Positions 26,700-35,427 of a stretch of 64,000 bases of DNA are shown piece after piece (within the stretch, counting starts at the first letter, position 1; each line of letters opens with the position of its first letter). Below the pieces are notes generated by a model, which was not told the origin of the DNA, did no database searches, and worked only from the letters and a program-made list of their open reading frames with translations. The stretch is from Microvirga sp. KLBC 81 (GTDB lineage Bacteria > Pseudomonadota > Alphaproteobacteria > Rhizobiales > Beijerinckiaceae). The position numbers were made by a program, and so were the translations under genes. The stretch is taken from positions 62,001 through 126,000 of the forward strand of contig NZ_QDAH01000002.1 of NCBI RefSeq assembly GCF_003075415.1, given 5' to 3'.

Positions 26700-28115
26700 C
26701 TACTCGACGACGATCTTGTAGCGTTCGCCCGCCTTCAACGGCCCGTTCCGATCAAGGCCATTGAGCAGCAGGAAGCGGTCGAGCGCACGGTCGATCGGCA
26801 TGCGTGAGGCGAGCGCTTGCGCCGTGTCGCCGCGCCGGGCCGTCACGATCTGCAGCTTGAGCGGACGGATGCGACGGGCTTCCTCCGGCTGGACTTGGCG
26901 CACGCTGTTGAGGGTCCGCTGGAACATGCCCTCCAGATCCGAGCCTCCGCTACGAGCCGCCATGATGAGCCGATAGGTGGTATTGCCGATGCGAATGGCG
27001 GAGAGACGGAAGGTCCATTCCTTGCCATTGGAGAGAGCCGTCACGGTCGGCAGATCATTCACCATCGCCGTCACGAGGCTTCCCGGTTCGATGGTATCGG
27101 TCCAGGTGGAGCGAAGAACTTCCTCGAGGCTCTGTCCGGCCGGGGTATCGGCCGCATCGAAGAGCAGCCGGCGCTCGCCATCAGCGGAGGAGCCCAGAAC
27201 GGCCTGGGAGGTGTTTTCCAGGGTAAAGCCCTCGGGTGCCTCGAAAGCGACGCCGAGGCGCGCATGGATGAAGCGCCGACCCTTCACGACACCGTCGCCA
27301 GGATCATCCCCATAAGCCAAACCATTGAGAGCCGTCAGATATTCAAGCCTGCCGGTCTCGCCCATGCCTGGAGGGCCTGCGCGTCGCGCAGCCTGAAGGG
27401 CCCGCGAGATTCGTTCGTTCGTGCTGGGATGGGAGGCAACCCGGTCGGGATTGTTGGCACTGTTGGCCGAGCGGCCCAGAGCGGTGAGGAAGCGGGGTGC
27501 GCTATAGGGGTCGAAGCCTGCCCGCGCCAAAACCGCGACGCCGGTCTGGTCTGCCTCGAGCTCCTGCGAACGCGAGAAGCTCGCCAGCGACGAGCGGGCC
27601 TGGTCCTGCACCACGGCCGCTTCCTGGGAATTGTTCAGAACGTTTTCCGCCACTCGCTCGATCAGAGCAGAGCGCGCCTGCAACTCGTTGCGCTGGGAGG
27701 CATGGCGAAGGGTGACGTGGGCGATCTCGTGCGAGAGCACGGCCGCGACTTCCGAGGTGTCGTTCGCCAGGGCCAGCAGGCCGCGGGTGACATAAAGCCG
27801 CCCATTCGGCAGGGCGAAGGCGTTCACCACGGGCGAATTGAGAATTGTCACCTGATAGGCCTCGTCCGGCCGGTCGGTGGCCATGACGAGCCGGTTCACT
27901 GCATCGGTCAGGAGGCGCTCAAGCTGGGGAGCCCGGCCTTCGCCGCCGAAGGCCGAGACCAAGCGGATATGGTCGCGGTCACGATCCGGGCCGATCACCC
28001 GCGGTGCATTGGCCGGCAGAGAGGCATTACCGAAGCCCGCGCAGCCCGCAACCAGACCTGAGATCATCAAGCCGGCGGCGATCCGAATCTTAACTGTGTG
28101 ACGTCTATCGCGCAT
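26700..28115 (-). CDS. M48-family metalloprotease lipoprotein (BepA-like) with LysM-like tail
   Basis: 471 aa. Type II signal with lipobox LVAGC (Cys25), so an outer-membrane or periplasmic lipoprotein. The zinc protease domain covers about residues 45-240 with HEIAH (about residues 126-130) and a third ligand Glu in ELEADQTGV (about residue 184). A central beta domain follows, then a C-terminal LysM-like segment (ARRGDTAQALASRMP ... LNGLDRNGPLKAGERYKIV). BepA/LoiP relatives degrade misassembled outer-membrane proteins. It lies 6 bp downstream of the secreted nuclease-like gene, so the two are an operon. Confidence 0.92.
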   Translation of the reverse strand: MRDRRHTVKIRIAAGLMISGLVAGCAGFGNASLPANAPRVIGPDRDRDHIRLVSAFGGEGRAPQLERLLTDAVNRLVMATDRPDEAYQVTILNSPVVNAFALPNGRLYVTRGLLALANDTSEVAAVLSHEIAHVTLRHASQRNELQARSALIERVAENVLNNSQEAAVVQDQARSSLASFSRSQELEADQTGVAVLARAGFDPYSAPRFLTALGRSANSANNPDRVASHPSTNERISRALQAARRAGPPGMGETGRLEYLTALNGLAYGDDPGDGVVKGRRFIHARLGVAFEAPEGFTLENTSQAVLGSSADGERRLLFDAADTPAGQSLEEVLRSTWTDTIEPGSLVTAMVNDLPTVTALSNGKEWTFRLSAIRIGNTTYRLIMAARSGGSDLEGMFQRTLNSVRQVQPEEARRIRPLKLQIVTARRGDTAQALASRMPIDRALDRFLLLNGLDRNGPLKAGERYKIVVE

Positions 28116-28121
28116 GCTCGC

Positions 28122-28967
28122 TCATTGGGCCAAGCGTTTGTCTTCATTGCGTCTGCCTTGAAGACGTCCGCCCTCAAGACGTTCGATCATCTCCGCTGAA
28201 TCAACGGTAAGGGCGGTGCCTTGCCAAGACTGCAAAATGCCTCGGGTCCGAATGATATGGCCCTTTAACGAGTCTGTTGAAAGGCCACGCCCGGCCATCT
28301 GCACCCAGGTTTTCTTCGGGATGATGATCGTGAAGTCGTCTGCCCAGTGCCCCCCGAAATTCAAATAGGTTCTCTGCTTGCGTTCCCCGACGCTTCGAAC
28401 CCGCCCTTCGACGATGACGAAGCTGCCGACGCGCTCTTTCAAACGGTCGGCCTGATCAACGGGGATTGGGTTATAGCGGCCATTGGCCCAAAGACCAAGA
28501 CGTCGTTCACGGGCCGTTTCCTCGAGGGCGAACAATTCGGGCTGGCAGAAGGGGGAATCGGCCCCGGGATCGACGATGGCAAGCCCGGTCTCCACAAGGC
28601 CGTGGCTGAGGTCAAAAGCCAAAGAATCCTTCGATATACGAGCCCTGACAGGCAGACGATTCCACCGATCCCGCCCGCCCTGGACCGTTACGAGGAGAGG
28701 TTGTCCGGTCCAGGCCTTGAGCCAAGCCAGCGCTTGCTGCCTCAAGATGGGCTCGTCCGGCAGCCTGAGGCCGGAAAGCTTGGCCAAACGCTCGGAGTCC
28801 AGCACGAGATCGCCCTCGGGCGTCATCCCTTCAAGGCGGTCCTGGCGCACCTCACCGGCGCAGCCGGGCAGGTTTTTGAGGGGCAGGCGCGGTAGCGCGT
28901 TCTCCTGAGCCGCGACCGGGCTTGTCAGGAGGGCAGTGCAAAAGCCTAGCGCAACCCCGATCCGCAT
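28122..28967 (-). CDS. Secreted thermonuclease-like (SNase) protein
   Basis: 281 aa with a signal peptide (cleavage after VAAQ, about residue 21). The central part (about residues 40-165) resembles the staphylococcal-nuclease fold, clearest in LVETGLAIVDPG and LEETARERRLGLWANGRY, the family's last helix. The usual catalytic Arg-Glu-Arg set is not obvious, so activity is doubtful. The last third (about 180-270) reads like an OB-type domain, SFVIVEGRVRSVGERKQRTYLNFG. Six bp upstream of the M48 protease gene. Similar two-gene pairs suggest a joint envelope role, unproven. Confidence 0.75.
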   Translation of the reverse strand: MRIGVALGFCTALLTSPVAAQENALPRLPLKNLPGCAGEVRQDRLEGMTPEGDLVLDSERLAKLSGLRLPDEPILRQQALAWLKAWTGQPLLVTVQGGRDRWNRLPVRARISKDSLAFDLSHGLVETGLAIVDPGADSPFCQPELFALEETARERRLGLWANGRYNPIPVDQADRLKERVGSFVIVEGRVRSVGERKQRTYLNFGGHWADDFTIIIPKKTWVQMAGRGLSTDSLKGHIIRTRGILQSWQGTALTVDSAEMIERLEGGRLQGRRNEDKRLAQ

Positions 28968-29036
28968 GTGTGATCCCGTCTGAGACGAAGGATCATACCC
29001 AGGCGGATCGGGACGGCTAGGCTCAAGAATGCAACA

Positions 29037-29258
29037 CTAGCGCTTTTCCTGTGCGGGGCTGTGCTTCTGCGGCTTGTGTCCGCTCTGGCCCGGCTCGTTG
29101 TGCTTGTTGTGCTCGCGGGTTTCCTGGTGGGTCGCGCCGCCCTGGCGCCCGATCTCGGGCTTTCCGGAGGCGTTGGTGTGGGCCTGTTGGGTTTGCCCCT
29201 CCTGATGACCCGACACGCGGGTCTCGTTCGGGTTGCTGCGGTTGCCAGTGCTGCTCAT
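29037..29258 (-). CDS. Small hydrophilic protein, unknown
   Basis: 73 aa, with no hydrophobic segment, rich in Gly, Gln, His, Asn, Lys and Pro; it looks intrinsically disordered. Its start overlaps the stop of the next small gene upstream by 4 bp (ATGA, 29255-29258), good support for real coupled genes. The composition is like small stress or seed-type hydrophilic proteins; I know no family with confidence. Followed by the secreted nuclease gene 69 bp further on the same strand. Confidence 0.55.
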   Translation of the reverse strand: MSSTGNRSNPNETRVSGHQEGQTQQAHTNASGKPEIGRQGGATHQETREHNKHNEPGQSGHKPQKHSPAQEKR

Positions 29259-29401
29259 GATTTCTTCTCTTGCTGACGCTTCTGGGCGCCGTTGCCGTCC
29301 TTGCCCTGCTGGTGCTGCGTGCCCCGGGTGTTGGAGCCGCCATGGCCTTCCTGAGGAATGCCCTCGGGATTCGCACGGGAGCCTGGGATGTTCTTGGTCA
29401 T
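29255..29401 (-). CDS. Small hydrophilic protein, unknown
   Basis: 48 aa starting MTKNIPGSRANPEGIP, rich in Gly, Gln, Lys and Asn and ending QQEKKS. It is similar in make-up to the 73-aa protein it overlaps, so the pair may come from duplication of a disordered stress-type protein. The in-frame extension upstream to 29452 has no better ribosome site. No membrane or signal segment. Confidence 0.5.
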   Translation of the reverse strand: MTKNIPGSRANPEGIPQEGHGGSNTRGTQHQQGKDGNGAQKRQQEKKS

Positions 29402-29527
29402 CGCGAAGATCCTGATTGTTCGTTGCCTGCGATGGGAATGCTCAAGACGCATGCGCCTTGAACATGTGCTCGCGGGGTCAATCGATCACGCTGCCGTTGG
29501 TTCAGGCGTGACGGCACGCTTTTCGCC

Positions 29528-29740
29528 CTACCAGCGGATCACCACGACAGTCTGAGTGCCATTGCCGAGCTCGACGGCCTCCGAGGCCTCCGACTTCTTG
29601 TTCTGCAGCTTGGCGTTCTCGACGATCTCGAACTCCTCCACGTGGGAGGCGAAAGCCTCGTCCACCTCCGCGACGCAGAGCAGGGTGTCGGGGGGAAGGT
29701 TCTCAACAGCTTTGAGAAAATCGCGCAGGGTCTGAGCCAT
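29528..29740 (-). CDS. Small protein of unknown function, 70 aa
   Basis: MAQTLRDFLKAVENLPPDTLLCVAE-type start followed by an acidic helical middle (VDEAFASHVEEFEIVENAK) and a hydrophobic beta end, TQTVVVIRW. Start 29740 is fixed by GGAGG 8 bp upstream on the minus strand; the longer frame to 29950 runs through the start region of the divergent pseudogene and is rejected. Compact enough to be a folded alpha/beta protein. No family recognised; alone on its strand. Confidence 0.6.
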   Translation of the reverse strand: MAQTLRDFLKAVENLPPDTLLCVAEVDEAFASHVEEFEIVENAKLQNKKSEASEAVELGNGTQTVVVIRW

Positions 29741-29885
29741 GGAATGCCTCCGGTTCCTCTCACAAACCGATCCATGGGTGGGGAGTTCCGGCAGGCGTGG
29801 CAAAGCTGCCCAAGATGCCCGTTCTCCGTGCCGAAAGGGAGGAGTGGGATGGGCAGCCGGCCGCGCAGCAAGCAGGAGGTGAGCC

Positions 29886-30475
29886 ATGAAAAGGCATCGC
29901 GCTCTCGCATGGTTTGCCTGCAGCGTCATGGCTTTTGCCTTCATCGGCACGGCTTCCGCCCAGCATCAGCACACGGCAGCTTCCATGAGCGATGAGGATC
30001 TCATCAGGAGCGCCATGGCGGCGGCCCCGCCCGCCGTCGCCCAGGATGCCGCCATCGTGGCGACATCCGCCGATGGGCAGATGCGGGAGCTGAGCAAAAG
30101 GAGCCAACGGCTTTACCTGCCTGCCCGACGATCCGAGCACGCCGGGGCCCGACCCCATGTGCGGCGACCGGAATGCGATGGAATGGGCAAAGGCCTGGAT
30201 CGAGAAGAAGGAGCCGCCGAGAAACAAGGTCGGCTTCCTCTCCATGCTCGCGGGTGGCACGGACGCCAGCAACACCGATCCTGACGCGCAGAAGCCTGAG
30301 GCCAACAACCGGATCGAGACAGGCCCCCACATCATGGTAGTAGGGCCAGGGAATGATAGAGGGCTATCCTCGAAACGCGAAGCCCGACACGTCCCAACCC
30401 ATTATCATGTAGCCCGACACACCCTACGAGCACCTGATGCTTCCGGTGCACATGCCGGAGGCCGCGACACACTAG
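29886..30475 (+). pseudogene. Broken gene for a secreted hypothetical protein
   Basis: The start is intact, with a ribosome site (AGGAGGTGAGCC) and signal peptide (cleavage near ASA, residue 25). The frame shifts at the AAAA run 30096-30099: removing one A restores GANGFTCLPDDPSTPGPDPMCGDR-like sequence in the next frame. That frame runs through MEWAKAWIEKKEPP and MLAGGTDASN to about 30350, then a second shift moves to a frame reading MIEGYPRNAKPD from 30353. This in turn has a TAG at 30410-30412, with PDTPYEHLMLPVHMPEA beyond it and a final stop at 30473. Three lesions mark it as dead. The family is a known exported hypothetical in Hyphomicrobiales (from memory). Confidence 0.85.
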
Positions 30476-30487
30476 TAGCCTGACCCT

Positions 30488-30525
30488 GCCGCCGTGCCGA
30501 GGGCCGGTGACACGGCGGCTTGTTC
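30488..30525 (+). terminator. Hairpin after the pseudogene
   Basis: 9-bp stem GCCGCCGTG/CACGGCGGC (30488-30496 and 30511-30519) with a 14-nt loop, followed by TTGTT. It probably once ended the now broken gene; the T run is weak. Confidence 0.4.
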
Positions 30526-30623
30526 AGCTACCTTTTGAAGCTGCTGCCAGTCGAGGAGCCGAACGTAACCCGCAACCCTCTGGAATGCCCGCCACGACCA
30601 TGCTAAACCCGATTTGCTCAAGC

Positions 30624-30700
30624 GGTCCCGTAGCTCAGCAGGACAGAGCAGCGGTTTCCTAAACCGAAGGTCGGAAGTTCGAGTCTTCCCGGGATCGCCA
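30624..30700 (+). tRNA. tRNA-Arg, anticodon CCU
   Basis: 77 nt ending in an encoded CCA. Acceptor stem GGTCCCG/CGGGATC (one G-U), D-arm GCTC/GAGC, anticodon loop TTCCTAA giving CCU, T-arm GGAAG-TTCGAGT-CTTCC. Only the first anticodon-stem pair (G-A) is mismatched. The CCU species reads AGG, a rare codon here. It lies just after the broken gene and before an AT-rich stretch, a typical integration setting, but no second copy of its 3' end was seen in the window. Confidence 0.93.
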
Positions 30701-31048
30701 GTTTTTCCTCACATTTCTCATCTGAAGCACGGCAGCTTTTCCGCCCGGAGCGGAGCCGTTCCTTGTAAGGAGCGCATCCCGGCAGGCAGCTCATGCAAGC
30801 CATGCGCCCACGAATCCAGAGAAGCCTGAGCAATACCCCGGAACGCGGGTGGCCGTTGAAACTGAAGGTGCATTCGGCGCTTGTTTAAATTTATTTTAAA
30901 TCAAGATCTCAATAGATTGTAAGTTCTATAGTATAGAGTTCTTCTAAACAGCATATTTTTATTGTAATAATTGTAAAACATAGTATTTGACTTAAATTAA
31001 GCCGCTCTGTTAGGCGCGAGACCTCATTTTCTCTTTGAGGGTTGCGTC
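30701..31048 (+). promoter_or_regulatory. AT-rich leader of the siderophore receptor gene
   Basis: 348 bp with no gene. About 30885-31000 is strikingly AT-rich against the GC-rich surroundings. It contains TTGACT at 30987-30992 as a possible -35 with only a weak -10 match 17 bp later, the odd palindrome CTATAGTATAG near 30926, repeated ATTGTAA words near 30961, and TTCTAAA at 30942-30948, half of an Irr-type (ICE) box. Iron control is likely from the genes served, but no full Fur, Irr or RirA site is clear. Confidence 0.4.
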
Positions 31049-33139
31049 ATGAAGTCTCCTCTTGCCTTGCTGACATCATCAGCTCTCACGCTGGTCTCGA
31101 GCGCTGCGCTCGCTCAAGGGGCTGGGACACCGGCGATCGAGCTGGAGGAGATTGCCGTTCAAGGGCAAGGCGCCGATCAGACCGGCGCGATGACGGCGAA
31201 CGGCTATGTCGCCACCTCGGCGCGGAGCGCAACGAAGACGGACACGCCCCTTCTCGAAACGCCGCAATCGATCTCGACCGTGACGCAGAAGCAGCTCGAG
31301 GATCGCAAGCCTCAGGCCTTGCTCGATGCCGTGTCATATACGCCGGGTGCCCGCGTCGGCGGTTACGGATTCGATCCGCGGTATGACGCCTTCTCGATCC
31401 GTGGCATCGACGCTACCTATACGGGCGTGTTCCGCGACGGATTGCGGCAGGTCAACAGCCCGAATGGCCTCTGGCGCCTCGAGCCCTACGGGCTTGAAGG
31501 GATCGCCATCTTACGTGGACCGGCCGCTTCCATCTATGGGGCCAGCAGCACCGGCGGCATTGTCGATCTGATCTCGAAGCGTCCCACCTTTGTCCCGTTC
31601 CGCGAGGTGGAGGTACAGACCGGATCCTATGGTCGTCTGCAGGGCAATTTCGATCTGTCCGGTCCTGTCTCCTCTGACAACACGTTGTTCTATCGGCTGA
31701 CAGGTCTCGTGCGTGAGGCCGGCACCGGGATCGGTGCCGTCAAGGATGATCGCGTCTTCATCGCGCCTGCTTTCACATGGAAGCCGAACGAGGCAACGAC
31801 CTTCACGCTCCTCGGCGAGTATATGGATTCCACGACGGGCGGCACGGCAGCCTATGTGAACGACTACGGGCCTTACGTGGATCGCCAGGGCAACATCTCC
31901 TACAAGTCGATCGGCGCGACGAAAGTCTTTGCGGGCGACGAGCGCTACAACGACTTCAGCCAGCAGCAGGGCCGGATCGGCACCGAATTCGAGCACCGCT
32001 TCAACGGGATGTTTACGCTTCGCCAGCGCACGCGCTTCTCGGCGCTCGGTACGAACCAGGAATATGTCTATGTGGGCACGCCCGGTCTCGTTCGCGAGAA
32101 CAACTGGGGCATCGTGAGCGATACGCATCTCGAAAGCCGTGTCAGGACAGGTGAGGTCGACCACGCGATCCTGACCGGGTTGGACGTGAGCCATCTGCGC
32201 TATCGGTCCAAGGAAGATTATGGCGGCGTTCCGGTGGGAGAAGATCCCGAGCTTCTCTACCGCTCGCGTCAGGCTCAGACGCTCACGGGCGTCTATGTCC
32301 AGGATCAGCTCAAGTGGCAGAACTGGCGCCTGACGCTTGGCGGCCGGCATGATTGGCTCGAGAGCAATTACGAGACGGGCGGAATGGAGTTCAAGCGCGA
32401 CGACGGCAAGTTCACGGGCCGCGCGGCGCTGGGCTACGTCACCGATTCCGGCCTCGCGCCTTACGTGAGCTACGGCACGTCCTTCACGCCGAATCCCGGG
32501 ACGCTGGTGACCGGCGCCGTTGCGGAGCCGACCACCGGTGAACAGGTCGAGTTCGGCGTGAAATATGATCTGCCGGGCTATAACGCATCGCTGCGTGCCG
32601 CCGTCTTCGATCTTCGTCAGGAGAACGCGCGAGTCTTCGAGGTGGTGAACGGCTTGAACGAGGCGGTCCAGCTCGATCTGCGCTCGCAAGGCTTCGAGAT
32701 CGAAGGCGTTGCTTCGCTCACGAACGGGCTCAACGTTCAGGCGTCCTATTCCTACACAGACGCGCGCATCTTACGACTGACGCCTGAGACGGAGGGCAAC
32801 CGGCTCACGAGCGTGCCTTATCACATGGCCTCGCTCTGGCTCGATTATACGGTCCAGGCGGGTGCGGCGAAGGGATTCGGTGTTGCAGGTGGCGTGCGCT
32901 ATGTCGGCTCCAGCCTCGGCGACAATCTCAACAGGGCCGTTCTCGACAACGAGGCGCGGACCTATTTCGATGCGGCGCTCCACTACGATCTCGAGAACCT
33001 CGACCCGAGCATGAAGGGCATGCGCTTCCAGGTGAATGCCACGAACCTGCTCGATGAAATCAGCCAAGTCTGCACCTCCGGCTATTGCTACTACGACGAA
33101 GGCCGCAAGGTCCTCGCGAGCCTGCGCTACCGCTGGTGA
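31049..33139 (+). CDS. TonB-dependent siderophore receptor
   Basis: 696-aa outer-membrane beta-barrel that imports ferric siderophores using TonB energy. Signal peptide (cleavage near ALA, about residue 22). The plug domain covers about residues 60-190 (TPQSISTVTQKQLEDRKPQ, and LRGPAASIYGASSTGGIVDL with the receptor family's plug signature). The barrel follows and ends in an aromatic residue (LRYRW), as needed for barrel insertion. The end CTSGYCYYDEGRK is typical of the FhuA/ferrichrome-hydroxamate group. Its stop overlaps the start of the transporter gene, so receptor, transporter and FhuF form an operon. Confidence 0.95.
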   Translation: MKSPLALLTSSALTLVSSAALAQGAGTPAIELEEIAVQGQGADQTGAMTANGYVATSARSATKTDTPLLETPQSISTVTQKQLEDRKPQALLDAVSYTPGARVGGYGFDPRYDAFSIRGIDATYTGVFRDGLRQVNSPNGLWRLEPYGLEGIAILRGPAASIYGASSTGGIVDLISKRPTFVPFREVEVQTGSYGRLQGNFDLSGPVSSDNTLFYRLTGLVREAGTGIGAVKDDRVFIAPAFTWKPNEATTFTLLGEYMDSTTGGTAAYVNDYGPYVDRQGNISYKSIGATKVFAGDERYNDFSQQQGRIGTEFEHRFNGMFTLRQRTRFSALGTNQEYVYVGTPGLVRENNWGIVSDTHLESRVRTGEVDHAILTGLDVSHLRYRSKEDYGGVPVGEDPELLYRSRQAQTLTGVYVQDQLKWQNWRLTLGGRHDWLESNYETGGMEFKRDDGKFTGRAALGYVTDSGLAPYVSYGTSFTPNPGTLVTGAVAEPTTGEQVEFGVKYDLPGYNASLRAAVFDLRQENARVFEVVNGLNEAVQLDLRSQGFEIEGVASLTNGLNVQASYSYTDARILRLTPETEGNRLTSVPYHMASLWLDYTVQAGAAKGFGVAGGVRYVGSSLGDNLNRAVLDNEARTYFDAALHYDLENLDPSMKGMRFQVNATNLLDEISQVCTSGYCYYDEGRKVLASLRYRW

Positions 33140-34401
33140 TCGTCGTGCGGCATCTCCATTCTCCAGTCACCGTCGTCCTGACGCTCGGCGGATTGTATGT
33201 GGGACAAAGCATCATCGGAGGGGTGACATTCAGCGCCCTTCCGAGCGTCCTGCGAGACAGAGGCGTGCCGCTCGATCAGATCGGCTTGACCTATCTTGCC
33301 GTTCTGCCTTGGGTGCTGAGGTTCCTCTGGGCTCCGGCCATCGAACGCTACAGACTGCCTCCGGTGGGGCCGAACCGCTCACGCTCCATCGTCTTCGTCG
33401 GAGGCGTGATCTCGGCACTCGGCCTCGTTTTTCTCGGCGTGATCGGACCGACAGGCTTCATGCCGCTCTTGGGCCTTCTCATGCTGATCGCCTTTGCGGC
33501 GTCCACCGTCGATATTGCCTGCGATGCAGAAGCCGTCGAGGGTCTTTCCGAACGACATCACGGCTGGGTCAATGCCGCGCAGGTTGGAGGGGCTTATCTC
33601 GGAGCCGCCGTTGGATCGGGGCTCTATCTCATCCTCGTTGCGCGTTTCGACTGGAGATGGGCAACCATCGGCATGGCCGTGCTGCTCGTGCTGCTCGGGT
33701 TGCCTTTTGTCCTCTCGTCCGCCGCAGGTTCCGCCTGCGAGCGCGTGCACAAGCCTTCCTTGAGGGATGCGCTTAGACGCGTCTCGATGCGCAAAGGACT
33801 TATACTGTCAGCCCTTTATGCCTTCACTCAGAAGTGGGGCCTGAGCATGCTCGGGCCTTTCCTGATCGATTCAGGACTGGACCTGACGTCCCTTGGCATT
33901 CTCAATGGCCTTGGTGGGCTGATCGTCGGTTTCGCCTGCGCTCTTCTGGGTGGCGCGATGGTGCGCGCGTGGGGGGCTCGATCCGTCATGCTTCTCGCGC
34001 TCGTGCTGCAGGCCCTCGCCCTGTGCGGTCTCGCACTCGCCGCTCGGTCCGGTGGCGCGCCTCAGGGCATTCTACTCGTGCTTGCCCTTGCAAGCTCCTC
34101 CGGCATATTGGCGCTCGGCTTCGTGGCCCTTTACGCGCAATTCATGTCGCTCTCGGATCCACGTCAGGCCGGCGTCGACTTCACGCTCCTGCAATGCATG
34201 GATGCTCTCGTGAGCATGGCGGGCGGTGTAGGAGCCGGATGGATCTCGCAGAATCACGGATACGGCGTCTTTTTCGGCCTTAATGGTGTTCTTGCTCTCG
34301 CGGCAGCGGCTCCGGTTGCATTCCTGAGCAGGCGCTCGGGTGAAGCCCGGAGCCGGCACGAGAGCACTCCGGCCGCACACGCGGCGTCCCACGCGCGATG
34401 A
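33136..34401 (+). CDS. RhtX/FptX-type siderophore transporter (MFS)
   Basis: About 422 aa, twelve hydrophobic segments, major facilitator fold. The N-terminal LPSVLRDRGVPLDQIGL and VLPWVLRFLWAPAIERYR (loop 2-3) and the AASTVDIACDAEAVE segment fit the RhtX/FptX family of single-component inner-membrane siderophore importers. GTG at 33136 overlaps the receptor stop (GTGA); a second GTG at 33145 is possible. It would move the siderophore delivered by the upstream receptor into the cytoplasm, where FhuF, encoded next with another 4-bp overlap, releases iron. Confidence 0.9.
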   Translation: MIVVRHLHSPVTVVLTLGGLYVGQSIIGGVTFSALPSVLRDRGVPLDQIGLTYLAVLPWVLRFLWAPAIERYRLPPVGPNRSRSIVFVGGVISALGLVFLGVIGPTGFMPLLGLLMLIAFAASTVDIACDAEAVEGLSERHHGWVNAAQVGGAYLGAAVGSGLYLILVARFDWRWATIGMAVLLVLLGLPFVLSSAAGSACERVHKPSLRDALRRVSMRKGLILSALYAFTQKWGLSMLGPFLIDSGLDLTSLGILNGLGGLIVGFACALLGGAMVRAWGARSVMLLALVLQALALCGLALAARSGGAPQGILLVLALASSSGILALGFVALYAQFMSLSDPRQAGVDFTLLQCMDALVSMAGGVGAGWISQNHGYGVFFGLNGVLALAAAAPVAFLSRRSGEARSRHESTPAAHAASHAR

Positions 34402-35147
34402 TCCCCTCCCTTGCGCCCGGCTTCACGGGGTCTTTCCAGTGGTACAAGGACGGATTGGCTCTTCCGGGCGAGCACCCAACCACTCTCTCCGGTCGCGATC
34501 TGCTCGATGGCGGCATCGCAGACGAGCTCTTGCGCCACTATGCCAAGACTTTTCCGGGAGCGGATCGCCGCGCGATCGTCTCGATGTGGACGCAGTGGCA
34601 CTTCGGCATTCTCATTGTTCCAGCCACGGCCGCAATCCTGCTGCTCGACAGAGAGCTGCCGCTGGAGCTGGATCATGTAAGCATCGCTCTCAACGGAGAG
34701 GGACGGACAGCCGCTATCGTTCTTCCCGACGATGGCAGGGAAGGATGTGTGGGAGAAGCGGGTCGCTTCTCTCGTCTCTTCGAGGGGCACATCGAGCCCC
34801 TGGTCGAGCATTTTGCCGATCGTTTTCGCGTGTCACGGCGTCTTCTCTGGGCCAACGCCGCTGCAACCTTCGAGTGGGCGCTTGAGCAGGCGGAAGCGCT
34901 CAACCCGAGCCAAGCACTCCTGAACGAAGGCCGCGCCTTGCTGGAGTGCCGCACCGATGCAAAAGGGCGGCCCAATCCGATGCACGGGATGGTTCTCCGT
35001 TGCGAGGATGAGGGGACGCTTGCGCGAAGACGCAAGGTTTGTTGCCTGCGCTACCTTTTGCCAGGCTTTGAGGATTGCGGCTCTCTCTGCCCGCTTGCAG
35101 AGGCAAAGATACGCAAGACGAATTCATCCGAAGACAAGTTGATCTGA
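34398..35147 (+). CDS. fhuF: Siderophore-iron reductase FhuF
   Basis: 249 aa. Cytoplasmic reductase that frees iron from ferric hydroxamate siderophores. The characteristic 2Fe-2S site near the C terminus is intact: VCCLRYLLPGFEDCGSLC, giving C-C-x10-C-x3-C. The central WTQWHFGILIVPA (about residue 66) is the other family block. ATG overlaps the preceding stop by 4 bp (ATGA). Completes an outer-membrane receptor, inner-membrane importer and reductase series. Confidence 0.93.
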   Translation: MIPSLAPGFTGSFQWYKDGLALPGEHPTTLSGRDLLDGGIADELLRHYAKTFPGADRRAIVSMWTQWHFGILIVPATAAILLLDRELPLELDHVSIALNGEGRTAAIVLPDDGREGCVGEAGRFSRLFEGHIEPLVEHFADRFRVSRRLLWANAAATFEWALEQAEALNPSQALLNEGRALLECRTDAKGRPNPMHGMVLRCEDEGTLARRRKVCCLRYLLPGFEDCGSLCPLAEAKIRKTNSSEDKLI

Positions 35148-35427
35148 GCCGAGAGACGAGTGTGGCCGCCTTTGCCATATCGGCAAGTAAATTTTTAGTC
35201 TGGAAGGTTTTTAGGGAAGAAAATTCGAGCTTTCTCACAACAGGATAAACGGCTTTTTAGAAGTGCTCTGACTTTCCCTTATGTCATTGACCCGTAAACT
35301 TAGTTCCTGATACTAAAAATTGACTTCGGTTCTTGGCAACCGTTCGGAATTGCATCTCGCAGTCAAGAGACCCCTGGCGTTACTGGCCTGCAGGCAAACA
35401 AGTCTGTAGCCGCAGCGCTCTTGCACG

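Noticed and set aside
26817-28061. A 414-codon plus-strand frame opposite the M48 protease
   Set aside because: Shadow of a gene with HEIAH and lipobox; no ribosome site.
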